Of a stretch of DNA of 64,000 bases, positions 50,978 through 63,543 are shown piece by piece; position 1 is the first letter of the stretch, and each line of letters begins with the position of its first letter. The position numbers and the translations under genes are program-made. The stretch lies in the NCBI GenBank assembly GCA_013399115.1, contig VXAA01005178.1:184491-248490 (forward strand), given 5' to 3'. The notes under the pieces are model-generated. The model saw only the letters and a program-made list of their open reading frames with translations. It searched no databases and was not told the DNA's origin. This DNA is from Anseranas semipalmata. Lineage: Eukaryota > Chordata > Aves > Anseriformes > Anseranatidae.

Positions 50978-51372
50978 NNNNNNNNNNNNNNNNNNNNNNN
51001 NNNNNNNNNNNNNNNNNNNNNNNNNNNNNNNNNNNNNNNNNNNNNNNNNNNNNNNNNNNNNNNNNNNNNNNNNNNNNNNNNNNNNNNNNNNNNNNNNNNN
51101 NNNNNNNNNNNNNNNNNNNNNNNNNNNNNNNNNNNNNNNNNNNNNNNNNNNNNNNNNNNNNNNNNNNNNNNNNNNNNNNNNNNNNNNNNNNNNNNNNNNN
51201 NNNNNNNNNNNNNNNNNNNNNNNNNNNNNNNNNNNNNNNNNNNNNNNNNNNNNNNNNNNNNNNNNNNNNNNNNNNNNNNNNNNNNNNNNNNNNNNNNNNN
51301 NNNNNNNNNNNNNNNNNNNNNNNNNNNNNNNNNNNNNNNNNNNNNNNNNNNNNNNNNNNNNNNNNNNNNNNN
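50978..51372. other. Assembly gap, 395 Ns
   Basis: Run of Ns bounded on the right by extremely GC-rich sequence (51373-51419) and on the left by GC-rich sequence that turns moderate just before the gap. The missing piece is likely GC-extreme, perhaps a small CpG island. Confidence 0.98.
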
Positions 51373-51471
51373 GCCCCGCCCGGCGCGGCCTCGCCGGCCC
51401 CGCGGCGCCCCCTGGCGAGTGCTAACGCGCCCAGAACGTAATTAATTACATTAGGGTGTATCGCATTGATT

Positions 51472-51705
51472 CACAAAGTACATAAATAACACAAAATATA
51501 ACGTACACAAATGCACGAAATCCACACAATATATTAAATATACAAAATATATTCAACATACAAAATCCATGGAATACACAAAATATGAAATACACAAAAC
51601 ATGAAATACACAAAATATGAAATACACAAAATATAAACCACCCAAAATATAAACCACTCAAATATAGGAAATACACAAAACGCACAAAATCAATACACAA
51701 CACGC
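51472..51705 (+). repeat. AT-rich minisatellite, 16-bp unit
   Basis: Units of the form GAAATACACAAAATAT are in strict 16-bp register from 51571 to 51682 (seven copies, increasingly diverged at the right). Degenerate copies (ATACAAAATAT, ACACAAAAT) extend left to about 51472 and right to about 51705. It starts about 100 bp right of the second assembly gap. On the minus strand it reads as an open frame of repeated Phe-Cys-Val-Phe, which is a repeat artefact rather than a membrane protein. Confidence 0.92.
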
Positions 51706-52622
51706 CCAGGCCATCCCAGCCACACAGACCGCAGACCGAGGTGCCCCCCCATCCTCACCCTTTCTGATCCACCCCACAGCATTTAAAACCTAGTTCATGT
51801 CCGGGCTACTCCCTGCTGAGTTTTAAGTAATTTTTCCAGCACTGGAAATTGTTTAATAATTTTTTTTATTTTTCTTTTTGGCACGCAGGGGCCGGATCGA
51901 GCCGCGCTGTGAACGCCGTTTGGATCGGCGCGTGGCTTGGTGGGGCCCCAGGGAGAGCCCCAGGGGTGATCCCGGCTTTTTCCCAGTGCCAGTGCCGGGG
52001 AGGCGGCGGAGTAGCAGGGATACGAGGCGAAGCTGGGAAATTATGCAGCTAACAGAGCCTTCCTAATGCGAAAACGAGCCAGGCGTCATATGGTGTTGAT
52101 TTAGCGCTCGGCTACGAAGAATGGGGAGAAGGGAGGAGAACGAAGCCGAGCAGACCTCAACCCCCCGAGTTTATGAAGGAGCGTTGTGCAACACGCTGCC
52201 TCCGTCTGCAGAAGCGAGCAGCGCTCCTCCCGGTGCGTGCTCCGGGCGGTAATTAATCCCATTTCAGCAAATCTCGTTTCTCCTCCTTGGGGGACATATA
52301 GGCGCGTGTACGTATGGTTCTGCACTGGTCGCACAGCCGCGCTGTGCCCATCGCCGACCAGTTCCTCGCTCGGCTGCGTGCTGTCACCCATCTCCCCCTA
52401 CTTCTGCTCCCACGGCCACATCCCGGTGGGATTTCCTCTTCGTTAACCGGCGAGGAGGCCGCCCGGTGCAGCTCCTCCTGCGAGATGCTGAAGATGGCAG
52501 TGTGCGCTGGCAAACCGGCCCGGCCGGCGCTCCACCTGCAAAAAAACCTCGAGATGTTTGTCTTGGTATGGGCCAGGGGAGGAAATAAAGGAAAAGTTAG
52601 GAGCGCCACAACAAGCCGTACG

Positions 52623-52680
52623 TAGAATCGTGGGATCATCCAGGTTGGAAAGGTCCTTCAGAATCCGTGCCCGTGCTCAC
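52623..52680 (-). mobile_element. CR1 LINE 3'-end fragment, degraded
   Basis: TAGAATCGTGGGATCATCC followed by AGGTTGGAAAGGTCCTTC is the reverse complement of a CR1 3' end (terminal ATTCTA-type repeat, then the GGACCTTTCCAACCT core). It is short and diverged, so an old copy. The right boundary is uncertain. Confidence 0.75.
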
Positions 52681-53190
52681 CGGGACAGCTCTCGCCTCGC
52701 TTCACGCCCCGGATATTTCCTTCACCCAGCTCCTGGGGGCTCTGCTGGAGGTGGTCGGCTCCGGCCGTCCCGGCTGCTCCATCCCTCGCCCAAGCGCGGT
52801 GACGCGGATGGGGGGTCCCCAAGAGGGGGGCCCGGCACAGGTCCCTAAACTGGGGAGCTGCTTGTAGGGCACTGAACCCCCAGGGATGAGAAATCAGCCT
52901 CCGAAAGCACACCCCAGCGTGCCACCCAGCGAGGAGGGATCCGGGGAATGCTCTAAACGCTCCCGGCGATGTGCGGGCACAATGAAGGAGAAAGGGAGGA
53001 AGCCGGACTCAATAAACTGGAAGCAAATAACGGGATTCCTGCGAAGGGAAGGGCTGCGGCAGGATGCGGCCCTCCTGGGTGCGGGGCAGGATTTAGCCAG
53101 AAGATGCGCCTGAGCTGCCCCAAGGAGCTCTTTTCCCGGAGGTGTAAAAGAAACACAGCGCAGCCACTGATTGCCCCTAAAGTACGGGGT

Positions 53191-53560
53191 AGGGATGGAG
53201 AAGAGGATGGGGATGGGATGGGATGGGGATGGAATGGAAATGGGGATGGGATAGGATGGGATGGGGATGGGAAAGGGATAGGATAGGGATGAGTATGGGA
53301 AAGGGGAAGGGGATGAGATGGGATGGGGATGGAGGTGAAATGTGAATGGGATGGAAATGGGGATGGGGACAGGGATGGGGATGAGAACAGGGATGGGGCT
53401 GGAGATAGGATGGGAATGGGGATGGTGATGGGGATGGGGTTGGGGACAGGGATGGGGAAGGGGATGGAATGAGATGGGATGAGGATGGGATGCTATGAGA
53501 TAGGGATTGGGATAGGATTAGGATGGGACTGGGATAGGATTAGGATGGGAATGGGATGGG
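53191..53560 (+). repeat. G-rich GGGATG-type repeat array, about 370 bp
   Basis: The + strand is almost free of C and consists of GGGATGGG, GGAATGG and GGGATAGG words of five and six bases mixed irregularly. There are dozens of GGG or GGGG runs separated by two to four bases. Its complement is a pyrimidine-dominated CCCATCCC array. It is a variable-length simple repeat with strong G-quadruplex potential on the + strand. Open frames through it are repeat artefacts. Confidence 0.93.
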
Positions 53561-54904
53561 GCTGCGCAGCACCAGTGGTAGGAGAGAGGTGAGAGCCGGG
53601 GAGGAAACCCAGCTCCGGGGGGACGCCGTCCCAGCCCCGCGCATTGTTCCCGGATCCGGCCGGGGCCGCAGGATATCCTGGAGGAGCTCCTGGCCCCGCT
53701 GCTGCGGGGGGGTGGGGGGGGCTCGCTCGCAGCCGGCAGCCGGCAGGAGGGCGAAGGTCCGTGGGGAAGCTTCCCAAGGCCTGATAAGCCCCGGGGACAC
53801 CGTGGTCCCACTCCATCCGCCCCACTGATAACTGGGGCACAGCAGGCGCCCACCAAGCCCCTGTGAGGCCACCCAGCCCCCGGCACCAGGGAGCGCACCC
53901 CCAATGTGTTTGCACCCCAAATGCGCCCACTGCAGTGCTGGTGGGGGGAGCGGCAATGAGAACGGGGCCTCTGCGGGCGGTGACCCAAGAAAAGCCGTCA
54001 GGAAAGGAGTTTGGCTTGGGGGAAGCGGGAACATAAAATTCAGCCCGCCTTGGTGCTAGGGATCGGGCAAAATGCTTCATTTCGGAGCCTGAGTTGGCTC
54101 TTCATGCACTGAGGGATGCTGAGGTGTGAAAATGTCAGTTCAAAAAAAGCATAAAATACTTTTAGGCAACTGGTGTGAAAGATTCCGACCTGGAAAAAAA
54201 GTGTTTTGGTTTTTTTTTCCCCTTTCTTAGCGAGTTTGATGAACAAAACAGGAATTCACAAAACATCCAACCTGACACGGCTCTGCCTAGTTCTGTGTGA
54301 GAAAAAAATTTAAAGAAAGAGATGCTGTGACTCAAAAAGGCCGCCCGGTCCCCGCAGCACCTCCTGCACCTGCATTGCACCAGGCGCCGTCCATCGCCCC
54401 GCCATTGGGGTGACGGTGACAAAAATCAGCAACTGCCGGGCATCCCGCAGCATCATCCGAGGCTGATCATCTCCCCAAAAATAAATGCTCGTACAGCATA
54501 AGCCTGCGCTGCCAAACCATTTTTTTCCCCTTTTTCCCCTAAGAAAGCTTAAAACAACAAAAAAAAAAGTAAAAAATTCATTTGTCTGTTTTCCTCCCCA
54601 AATAATTTGGGTCCGTGGCGGAGTATGCTGGGGTAAGGCGATGCCCATGGGGACACTGCGGGGACAACGTCACCTCCATGTGGCATTAGCCACCGGCCAG
54701 CGTGCCCCAGGGCCGTGCTGGGGATAACGCGGGGCTTTTAAGGGATGAAGCGGCGGGCAGGGGACCCGATCCCACTGCTGGAGCGATTCCTCGCCAGCAT
54801 CTGTCGGGGCGGATTAACGCGCGAGTGGGCTGTGGGCCGGCTGCCAGCAGCGCTTTTCCTGATCGGATGCTGCTCTGCCTTGGAGCAGCCCGCAGAAACG
54901 AAGT

Positions 54905-54906
54905 AG

Positions 54907-54937
<31 letters not shown>

Positions 54938-54951
54938 TAATAATAATAATA
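54905..54951 (+). repeat. (TAA)n microsatellite
   Basis: About fifteen TAA/AAT units with one single-base phase slip near 54933. Confidence 0.95.
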
Positions 54952-57900
54952 CGTGGATGTGATGTATTGCATTGGCTGGGGATGCTGAACCTGGTGACAT
55001 CCCCAATTCACCGGGGCTGAGCCTGGTGCCCCCAGACCCTCGCCCATCTGCCCGGCGTGGGGGATGCCACAAGCATCACAGCACCGTAAAAAATGTTGAA
55101 AATGTCATGGGCTGCTGCTCGCGGGGCCTTGCAGATAAAAAAGGGCAAATTCCTGGGAGCGGGTGCCGGTTCTGCCCCAAACCCGTGACCCTGACCCGGC
55201 AGGGCACTGCGCCGCCAGCACAGCCCTGCAGTTGCAGTGGTGGGAACGGATGTCTTCATTTTTTTTTTTCCTAAGTTTGCAAAAGTCATTTTCTTTGCGA
55301 GCCGAGTGCCTGAGCGTGGCTGCAAAATGGTGAATTAATTGTGAAATATCGACTTTATTGGCCGTCGATGCGTGACTGCAATCCTGTGCCTGAAACAGCG
55401 GCTTCTGCTGCCGCGCAGCCGGGCCCTTTGCGCTGCTCCCATTCAGCCTTTTAAATCCCCTTGGTTTCTCTTTGATATTTTGGGTCATTTGGGGATATTT
55501 TAGCTCAAATTGATTGCTCGTCATCGTCAGCCAGCCGGCTGCTGCCCTGAAATCCGGCACCACGTGGGCCTGCCAGGAGATGGTGCTGCTTTTTGCTGCA
55601 AAGGCAGGCAGGGAATGTCCCATGGTCTGCGTAGTGAAAAGATGCACAAATAAACCCGTCCCTGAGGCCAAAAAGGGGAAGTTTAACCCCAAAAGCAGAG
55701 CCTCATGTCTGAAGCCGTTGCCCAGCTAATTCCCTCCAGCAACAAGGAGAAGCTGTGTCTGCACGCGCATCTGCTTGGGGACGGTGTTTTACACACCAAG
55801 AAGGATTATTTTATAATTTGCTCTCTTTTATACCCCAGCCTACTGAAATTGGGATATTAAGCCAGACACAGCTCGGTGCTTTTTCCAATATCATCTGGAA
55901 GTTGATTAGTTTTGCATCACTAAAGAGCAACCCACTGAAATATTTAATCACCACGAGACCTTTTTCACACAAACGTTAACATCTGATTTTTTTTTTTTTT
56001 AATTTCTTTTTTTTTCTCCCGGTAATTACTCGGGCTTTGCTTCCACATTCACACGCACGCACAAATTGCTGAAGCGGTTTTCCTTCAGCAAAGCGATCAG
56101 CAAGCCCCGCGAGGAGCACCCGGAACACCCTGCGGCACAGGGCGCTGCGGCACCGCTTGCGGTGGGAAGCCTGGCTTGCAAACACAAGGTATTTGCAAAT
56201 GGTATGCGAAAATGGTATGCAAAATCCAGTGGGAGATCCCATTCCACGACAGTCATCGGAAATGATGCGCTTGTTAAAATTAAGCCAAAAGAGAGGTATA
56301 GAGAGATTTGTTTCAATTTGCCTTAGACAGCCAGAACGGTTCTTCTGTCGGCAGCGAAATCCTTACACGTTTTGGTTGAATGATCCGGATAATGCTTCTG
56401 GCTTGAGAAAAACATTGCCAACAACAGCAAAGGCGAAACGCACATTTACATTCATAATTTTAAGTCACAAGTTTGTATCCAAACCTATATTTACGAATTT
56501 GAAAGAGCTAAACCATACATTTTTGGAAGGCTTTTAAAGATAACACGCAAAAGAAAATTACAGCAAGGATATGGCTTTGTATTAAATTCCGTTACGTTGC
56601 TCAGGAAATAACAGAAGCTTTGGAAAAGCCCCAGGTTTGGGGTTTATTTTACCTTGCAATCTGGGGGACGGAGCGGTGCTGGCGAAAGCAGAAATCACGG
56701 GGTTTGGGGTGGAAGCCACACTGGAAAGCCCTGAAATATTTATTTCCCTGCATTTTTCCCTTTGAAACAATACTGGGACGGTTTTCATAATGTCTGACCT
56801 AAAGGGCCCCAAAAACATTTGTACTCATCAGAGCTTTATTTATTTTCCCCACGGAAAGCATTCACCCCCGTGACCCAAACACGCAAAGCCCAGCAGCCTG
56901 AATCCACGATTTCCAGCAAATCACCGCCCGAAACAGCAAATACACAGAGTTTTGCCCTGGCACTGCAAGAGGAACATTTTTTTAAAGAAATTTAATGCTG
57001 GGTGCAGAGGTGGGGGGAATCTCCCCCACGCCTGGAGCATTGGAAACCTTGATGTTTCCAGCCCAAGGAGAAGCCACGACGTGAATAAGATCCGGCATTT
57101 TATCCCCAGCTCCTGCCCCATGGTTTTGCACAGCAGAGGGAAGATAAAATCAGGATAACGCATTTCCACTGTGCACAAAAAAGGGAGAAAAAGTGAAAAA
57201 ACACGTGAAAATCAGGAGGACCCCTTCCATCGTGGTCTTTGCTTCATGGAGAGCCGCTCCTTGGTGCGCTGAAGCCCCGCGGGGCTCTGCTGGGGGCTCT
57301 CGCCCAGCCGTGCTGCCGGCAGTCTCTCCGCAGCCTGCCAAATATTTCCTAAACTCGTCTTGATGAGCAATTTGCTGAAACTAATCTTCCCGTTAACCTT
57401 TCAGAGAACGCGTGCTTAAACGCTTCTAAATAACTTCACATACGCCGTTGAAACACTTCCCCTCCTTGTTGAAGCACGTAATTGTTTTCGCTCGTGGTAA
57501 TCTCCTAGGTGCGCGTGGCTGGCTCACCGAGCAAATCCCCCCACGCGTGCTGGAAATCCCCCGATCGCCGTGGGTGCTGCACCCCCGTAACCATTCCGCC
57601 CACGTCTCAGCATCCTCTCGCACAGCACCCTGCTCCGTGGGGCCAGGGGCACAGGGGGACACCCCGGGGCACGCTGGCACGGAGGCTGTTTGTTCCCAAA
57701 AGCAGGCGTTTGGGGCTGCAAATGTCTTGCGCTGGGGACCGTGCGTTGCTGTGGCTCAGGGTGCAGCGCCCGAAGGACCCCCCCAAAAGGAAGAACGTGA
57801 GAGCGAGCGGTGTTGGGCGGGAGCTGGAGTGAGTCAGCTCTGTTCGTCTCTGAAGGAGCCCGAGAGAAAGCCCTGGATTTTGGGTCAGCAGAGGGCAGAG

Positions 57901-59271
57901 ATGGAGGATGGAGAGGGCAACAATGGAGATGGAGAGGGCAGTGATGGAGGATGCAGCTTGTGTTCAAGGCCAGTCGCTCAACCCAGGAGGAAGTTCGTTA
58001 AGCTTTAATGCAGCCTTGCACCAGCGGACATTATTTATGAGCCTACAGCATTCCTGCATCATTAGCCTTGAAAAAGGTATAAAATATGAATGACCTTAAT
58101 GAGAGACACGCGGCTGATGGCCAGGAGTGTCCCAACATCCGCGGCACGCTGCTGCCTGTGCCTCCCGCCCTGCACTCTGCTGTGTGTCCCCAACACAGCC
58201 ACCGCATCCCCACTGTCCCTCCCGCGGGCTGGCAGGGCGCTCACATCCTCACGGGGCTCAGACCTGAATCCTGTCGGGTGATCGTCTGTGATTTTGGAGC
58301 ATTAAATTATATTTACCCATGCCATTTTCCAGCTCAGGAGCCGGCCGGCTTCTGCTACTAAACATAACTCTGAGTTTTCCTGTTCTTTTTTCTAAAAATA
58401 TTCCAAATATTTTCCAAAGCAGAGCCCCAGAGGATGCTATTTTCATCTCCCCAGTGGGCTGAGGAGCGAGCTCGCTTTCTGCCAACCCAAATAGCCACCA
58501 TTTCACATGGATTCATCATTTCTTTTCAGGTTGCTTCCAGTCGGGATCCCCGAGCAGCGCAGGGAGGCTCCATCGGTGCTGCCTGGTACCCAGGCTAACA
58601 CATCCAGCTGCTGCTGCTGTGCTGCTTTCCATCAGCAGGAGTTTCGGAAATGCAAGATGAGGGGCAAATCCTGCCCCTCTGGCCAGGTCCGCATCCCTCC
58701 ACGGCACGAACAATGGCTGGGAGCAGGGCTGGGCGCGCTTCTGTAAGGCAGCTGCGCCCTGGCACACAGCGTCCTCCAGCCCCTTCCCCCTGTCCTCAGC
58801 CCACCACGACCTTCCCCAAACTGGCCCTGGGTTCCCCCCCCAGGTCACAGCCCAACCCAGAGCCGTCGGCAGCAGGGGGACGGACCCAGCCACCCCGCAG
58901 CGACGCCAGCTCTCCACCTCTTCCTCCTGTTTCAGTGCCTCTCCCAGTGCCCATCCCCATCCCCACCGCCCCAAACCATCCCACCCCGTGCCAGGCACCT
59001 GCCCGCGCGGATGCTGGCTTAGCCCTGCCGAAGGATTAGGATTACACACGCAGACAGACAAAAGCACGCCCGTGGAAGAAAGCACTTAGTGTTGTATTAT
59101 TTTTTCTAAGTAGGTAAATATCCATGTTGAGTGAAATATGAATATCCATCTTCAGGGTCAGGATGGGATTTGGTGATTTAAATATCTCTCTGGGCCAGCT
59201 TGCTTGGTTGGATTTAACCTGGTGTGACCGAGGCTGGAGTGTGAGCTCCACCTCTCAGGTGCAGACAAGGC

Positions 59272-59375
59272 CATCCATCCCATGGCACATCCATCCCATG
59301 GTACATCCATCCCACAACATGTCCATCCCCTGGCACATCCATCCCCTGGCACATCCATCCTGTCCATCCCGTCCC
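59272..59375 (+). repeat. Minisatellite, 16-bp unit
   Basis: Units CATCCATCCCATGGCA at 59272-59287 and 59288-59303, a diverged unit at 59304-59319, then CCCCTGGCA variants at 59320-59335 and 59336-59351 and a partial copy. As 16 is not a multiple of three, the short open frames across it cycle through frames and are not coding. Confidence 0.93.
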
Positions 59376-62300
59376 GTCACTGCTCTGGGTGCAGAGAGGT
59401 GCTTTTATCCCTGCAGAAACCAGGATCCCATAAAAATAGCCATACGCAGAGATTCCTGGACACTGAAATCTGGGTCTGACTAACGCTGCTGGTGGGAAGT
59501 GGCAGAAAGCCATACGCTCGACAGCAACGGAGACAGAAATAGCCGGCGTATCATCGCTGCTATAATTAGTGCCAGCTATGTTTGTCGTATTTGCACGGGA
59601 AAAATAAGCCTACCTGCACGGCAGGCTGCTCCAGAGGGGTGCACAGAGAAATGGGAAGCCCCAGAAGACCCCAAAGAATGAAGTGGCTGAGGGGAAGGAG
59701 AAACCAGGATGGGAAATGGATGTGCCACCTCTGCAGTGTGCTGTGAGCCTTGTGAGCGAGTGGAGTGAGCTCCATAAAACCTAAAAGCAGAAAGGAAGAC
59801 GAATAAGACAATATTACGATATTATCTTACAGATCACTTGGCTCCAGGAGCTCCCGCAGGCGTGGCAGGTGATGCTGGAGCATCCGCCCCGTTTGGTGGT
59901 GCGGCTATGGCCCAGCATCATGCTTCGCTCTCCCCTGCTCCTGGCAAAAGCCCCGATGGCCACCTAGGTCTGGGTGCAGGAGGTGGTGGAAAGGGCAAGA
60001 AGGAGAAGGGAGATCTTTCTGGAAGCCCTCTGGACAAGCGGGGCTCCCAGGAGACGTGGAGCTGTGCGCACGCTTGTTATTGTCTTGATGTCACAAAAAT
60101 GCTGTCCAAATAATTGCTTTCTTTCACTCGCTGACATTTAATGATGAGAAGCTGAAATAAAAGTCATTTCAGGGTGAGCCAATGTGACTTTGCGCTTCCA
60201 GTGTTTCCACTGCAGTCCAAAAAAAAAAAAGTAACCTCCGTAGGTGGAAGGAAATTCATTCCACGTTCTGGATTTTTTGCTTGCTTTTATTATTTAATTG
60301 AGGAGAGGTAATTTTGCGACCGAAGGTCAGCTCCGGGCCAGTATTAGAAGCGTTTCATTTAGAGAACGATGAAACCTCCGGCTCTGACGTTTGGGACGGC
60401 GCGTTGAGCTTTGCTGCTGGGGTCGGCAACAGGGGCTTGGCTGGGTTTCCTCGTGCATCAACTTTGATCCAGCCAAGGATACCTGAGCCCTGCAGTAACG
60501 CACACTGTGAGACATCGCTCCAAGCCACGTGGGACAAATAATCTTAACCCGTTTTCAGCGTGGCCACCCAGTGCTGTAAAACACCCACCCTGAGGACGCC
60601 CGTGCTGGAGCTCCATGGGCCACAAGCCCATGCCATGACGGACATCTCCATTCACACCGCTGCTCCCAGCAGTGTCCCACAGGTGCCAGGCGCTGCTCCT
60701 TGCCCCACTCAGGGGTTGTGGTGTCCCTTCCTCCTCTCAGAACAGATTGCAATGCTTCATAGCGCTTTTCTTTTTTTTTTTTTACCTATTTTTGCTTAAA
60801 TCCAAAGGTTCCCAGCACTCGGTGGAGTTTTCCTGCTGGATCTCGGTAGTGTCCGGCTGCGTCCCGCACAGATCATCCTCCCGCTGCATGACACGTCCTC
60901 CTTCCCTCCGTATATCCAGTTGCCTAAAGTGCCCGCTCACCGGAAAAGAAGACATTTCAGAGGCAATTAATACCCAGGGAATACATAGCTCTGCTTCCTA
61001 CGCTTGCACATCAGTAACCTGAGTCTCGCCGATCCCTCCTTCGCCTCCCTTGCAATGCCCTTTGCAGGCACCGCTGCACCCACCGAGCCCCACGCCCCGG
61101 GCATGTCCTCGTGCGGGAAGGACCGGCCCCAAAACCAGGAGGTGATGTTTCCATTTAATTAGCCCCGTGGCTCGGGTTCCGCTCGGACTCCGAAGCGTAC
61201 AAGGGACGAGGCGCTCGGTGTTGCTCACCTTGTGTTGCTCACCCTCCTCGCAGCGAAGGCTGAGGGATGGTCCGGAGCAGGCCCATGTGTCACCCATGTC
61301 CCGCCACTGTATCGCTGCCAGAAGGATCTTTAAACCCTCTCACAGACCCCTGCAGGTGCCCCCTGGTTAAGTGTTATCTCTAGGAAAAACATCCGGATTC
61401 AAGAAAATGGCATGAAACGAAAGGTCATGAAACTTCCAAAAAGGAGATCCTGTTCCCAGCTATGTCCAGCCACGTGGCTATTTTCATCTTAAATTTAAAC
61501 AGTGAGGCTATGTTGGGTGATCCAAAAAGTGATGCTTTAGGTGAAGCATCCACACATTTACTTGTAATAAAAGGCTAATTGTTTTTAATTCAGTCTGCCA
61601 GCATTAGTTCTCGACTTGGTGAGCGCATCCTGAGACAACCCCAGCTCCTGAGCCCCGCGTGCCCCCAGCCATCGTCCCTGCTCAGGACCCTCCTGGGGAA
61701 GGGACCCAGCAGCCTGTGATGCTCTGTGGGGCCAGAGGGACGCATCCTGCCCATGCACAGCAGCTTTGGGCATCCCAGACACCGAAGCATGGAAGTGCGT
61801 GCTCATCCAGACACACAGCTAATGCTGGAGCGGGACTTGGGAAAGTCTGCTCGTTACGCACACTCCTAAGTGCTCGCTTCCTCCAGCAGGATCTCAAGGA
61901 CACAAATACTCCGTCTCCAAAGGCAGGAGCAGATTTTCATTTTTTTAATGCAGCCTTGCACTTAGAAGCTCCTGAAATCCAGACCTTTCACAGCGCTTCC
62001 CTGCTGTCCCCGCTTTCTGGTTTAGCGGTGTGCAATAAGGATGCCACGTCCTTGTCCCCACGAGCATCCAGCCTCGTGTTTATCTCCCTGGAACTGCTCT
62101 GCAATGCAAATTGCTCCGTTTTCCAAGAGCGCAGTGTGGATGGAGCACATTTTCAATGCACGGGGCACAGAATTGGGAACAGCCCCCATCACTCAAAACT
62201 GTTCTGCGCCATGCGGGACTAGAAGTTTCATATGGAATTAGAAGCACAGCTCCCTTCCTGCGTGCGTGCGTGTGTTCTGTGAACGCAGCCAAGAAGAAAA

Positions 62301-63470
62301 AAGAGACTTGGCAAGCACTCGTTCCCTTCGCATGGGTTTGCTGCGACCGACTGCAGGCTGTGGCACTCCGGGCCGCTTGCACGCCGGTATTTTGGGGCAT
62401 TCCCTGCGTCTCCAGCACGAGCCCACCCGTATCCATCAGCTGGGCTGCTCTGGGCACGGATCGCAGACACCGCTCCTGGGACAGTGGGATGCTCGTCTAT
62501 ACCCACTGCTGCGGGAAGCCCACGCTCTGGGATCTTAGCTTAACGCATTGAAGCATTACGCACCGAACACCTCCACGGGGCCAATCTCCCGTAGGGACAC
62601 CCGCGAGGTGCCAGCGCCGCACCGTGCTGCTGGGGGAGCCACGCTCCTGCCCAGGTCCCTGCTCCTGGGGACACAGGGGGCAGGCAGGGGATATGCCAGC
62701 ACCACGGGCAGGTAAACAGCAAGGGCTCGGGACGGCGAGGGAGCAGCCAGCGACCCTCTTTTGTGAGAAATGAGATTGAGAAAAGGGTAATCTGCTAAAT
62801 GGCAGTGGTAAGCGGGGCTCCTTGCTGCTCTGTCCTCAACTGCAGGGGAAAAAAAAAAAAGGCCATGCAAACCCTCTTGGCAGCAATTAGTGACATGATA
62901 ATAATGACCCAGAGCTACGGAAAAGCCTCACGAGCATCCCAGGCCCAAGGCAGCAGCCACATCAAAGAAATGCAACAGCATCTTTTTAGTAGAACTAAAA
63001 CAGCGAGCGGGATATAAAGTCGCTACGTACGGTGCAGAGGTACAACAAAAAGCATTGTGATTTCAAATTGGCATACGCAGCGCTCCACGTGCCGGCAAGC
63101 GGGTTCGCCCTCATTGCTGCCGTCTCTGAGGCCGGATACAAAAGATGTCAACCTGCAGATAAAACTGAGCGTGTCGGAATAACGATAAGGTACAAACATG
63201 AAAGGGATGTCTCCTATGGCTAAACCCATGAGTCAAATCCAAGCATTATGCTCTAAAAATAAGTCAGAAAATCAGGTTCGAAAAAAATTTTGCTTCTTTC
63301 TTCCCCTTTTCCCCTCTGAGTTTGGTGTCTGACCACAGCAGCCTGGGCAGTTTTTCCCTCGAAAGCCTTCCTTCTCTCCATCATTTTGTTACCAGATTTC
63401 ATTCAAGTTGCTGTTGTTGATGTCAGCTTTCTGCTTCAGACACGGACAGAGGAGATGGGATGGGTGGTGG

Positions 63471-63543
63471 GATGGACAGATGGATGGATGGATGGATGAA
63501 CAGATGGATGGATGGATGGATGAACAGATGGATGGATGGATGG
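63471..63543 (+). repeat. (GATG)n with 24-bp higher-order period
   Basis: GATG repeats interrupted every 24 bp by an ACAG step (63476, 63500, 63524), giving three higher-order units. Both strands stay open through it by chance. Confidence 0.95.

Noticed and set aside
51446..51703. Minus-strand frame rich in FCVFH repeats, like a multi-pass membrane protein
   Set aside because: It is the translation of a 16-bp AT-rich minisatellite.
53493..54080. Minus-strand frames ending in Ile-Pro-Ile-Pro repeats
   Set aside because: The C-terminal part is the G-rich simple repeat read on the opposite strand, and three frames are open at once.
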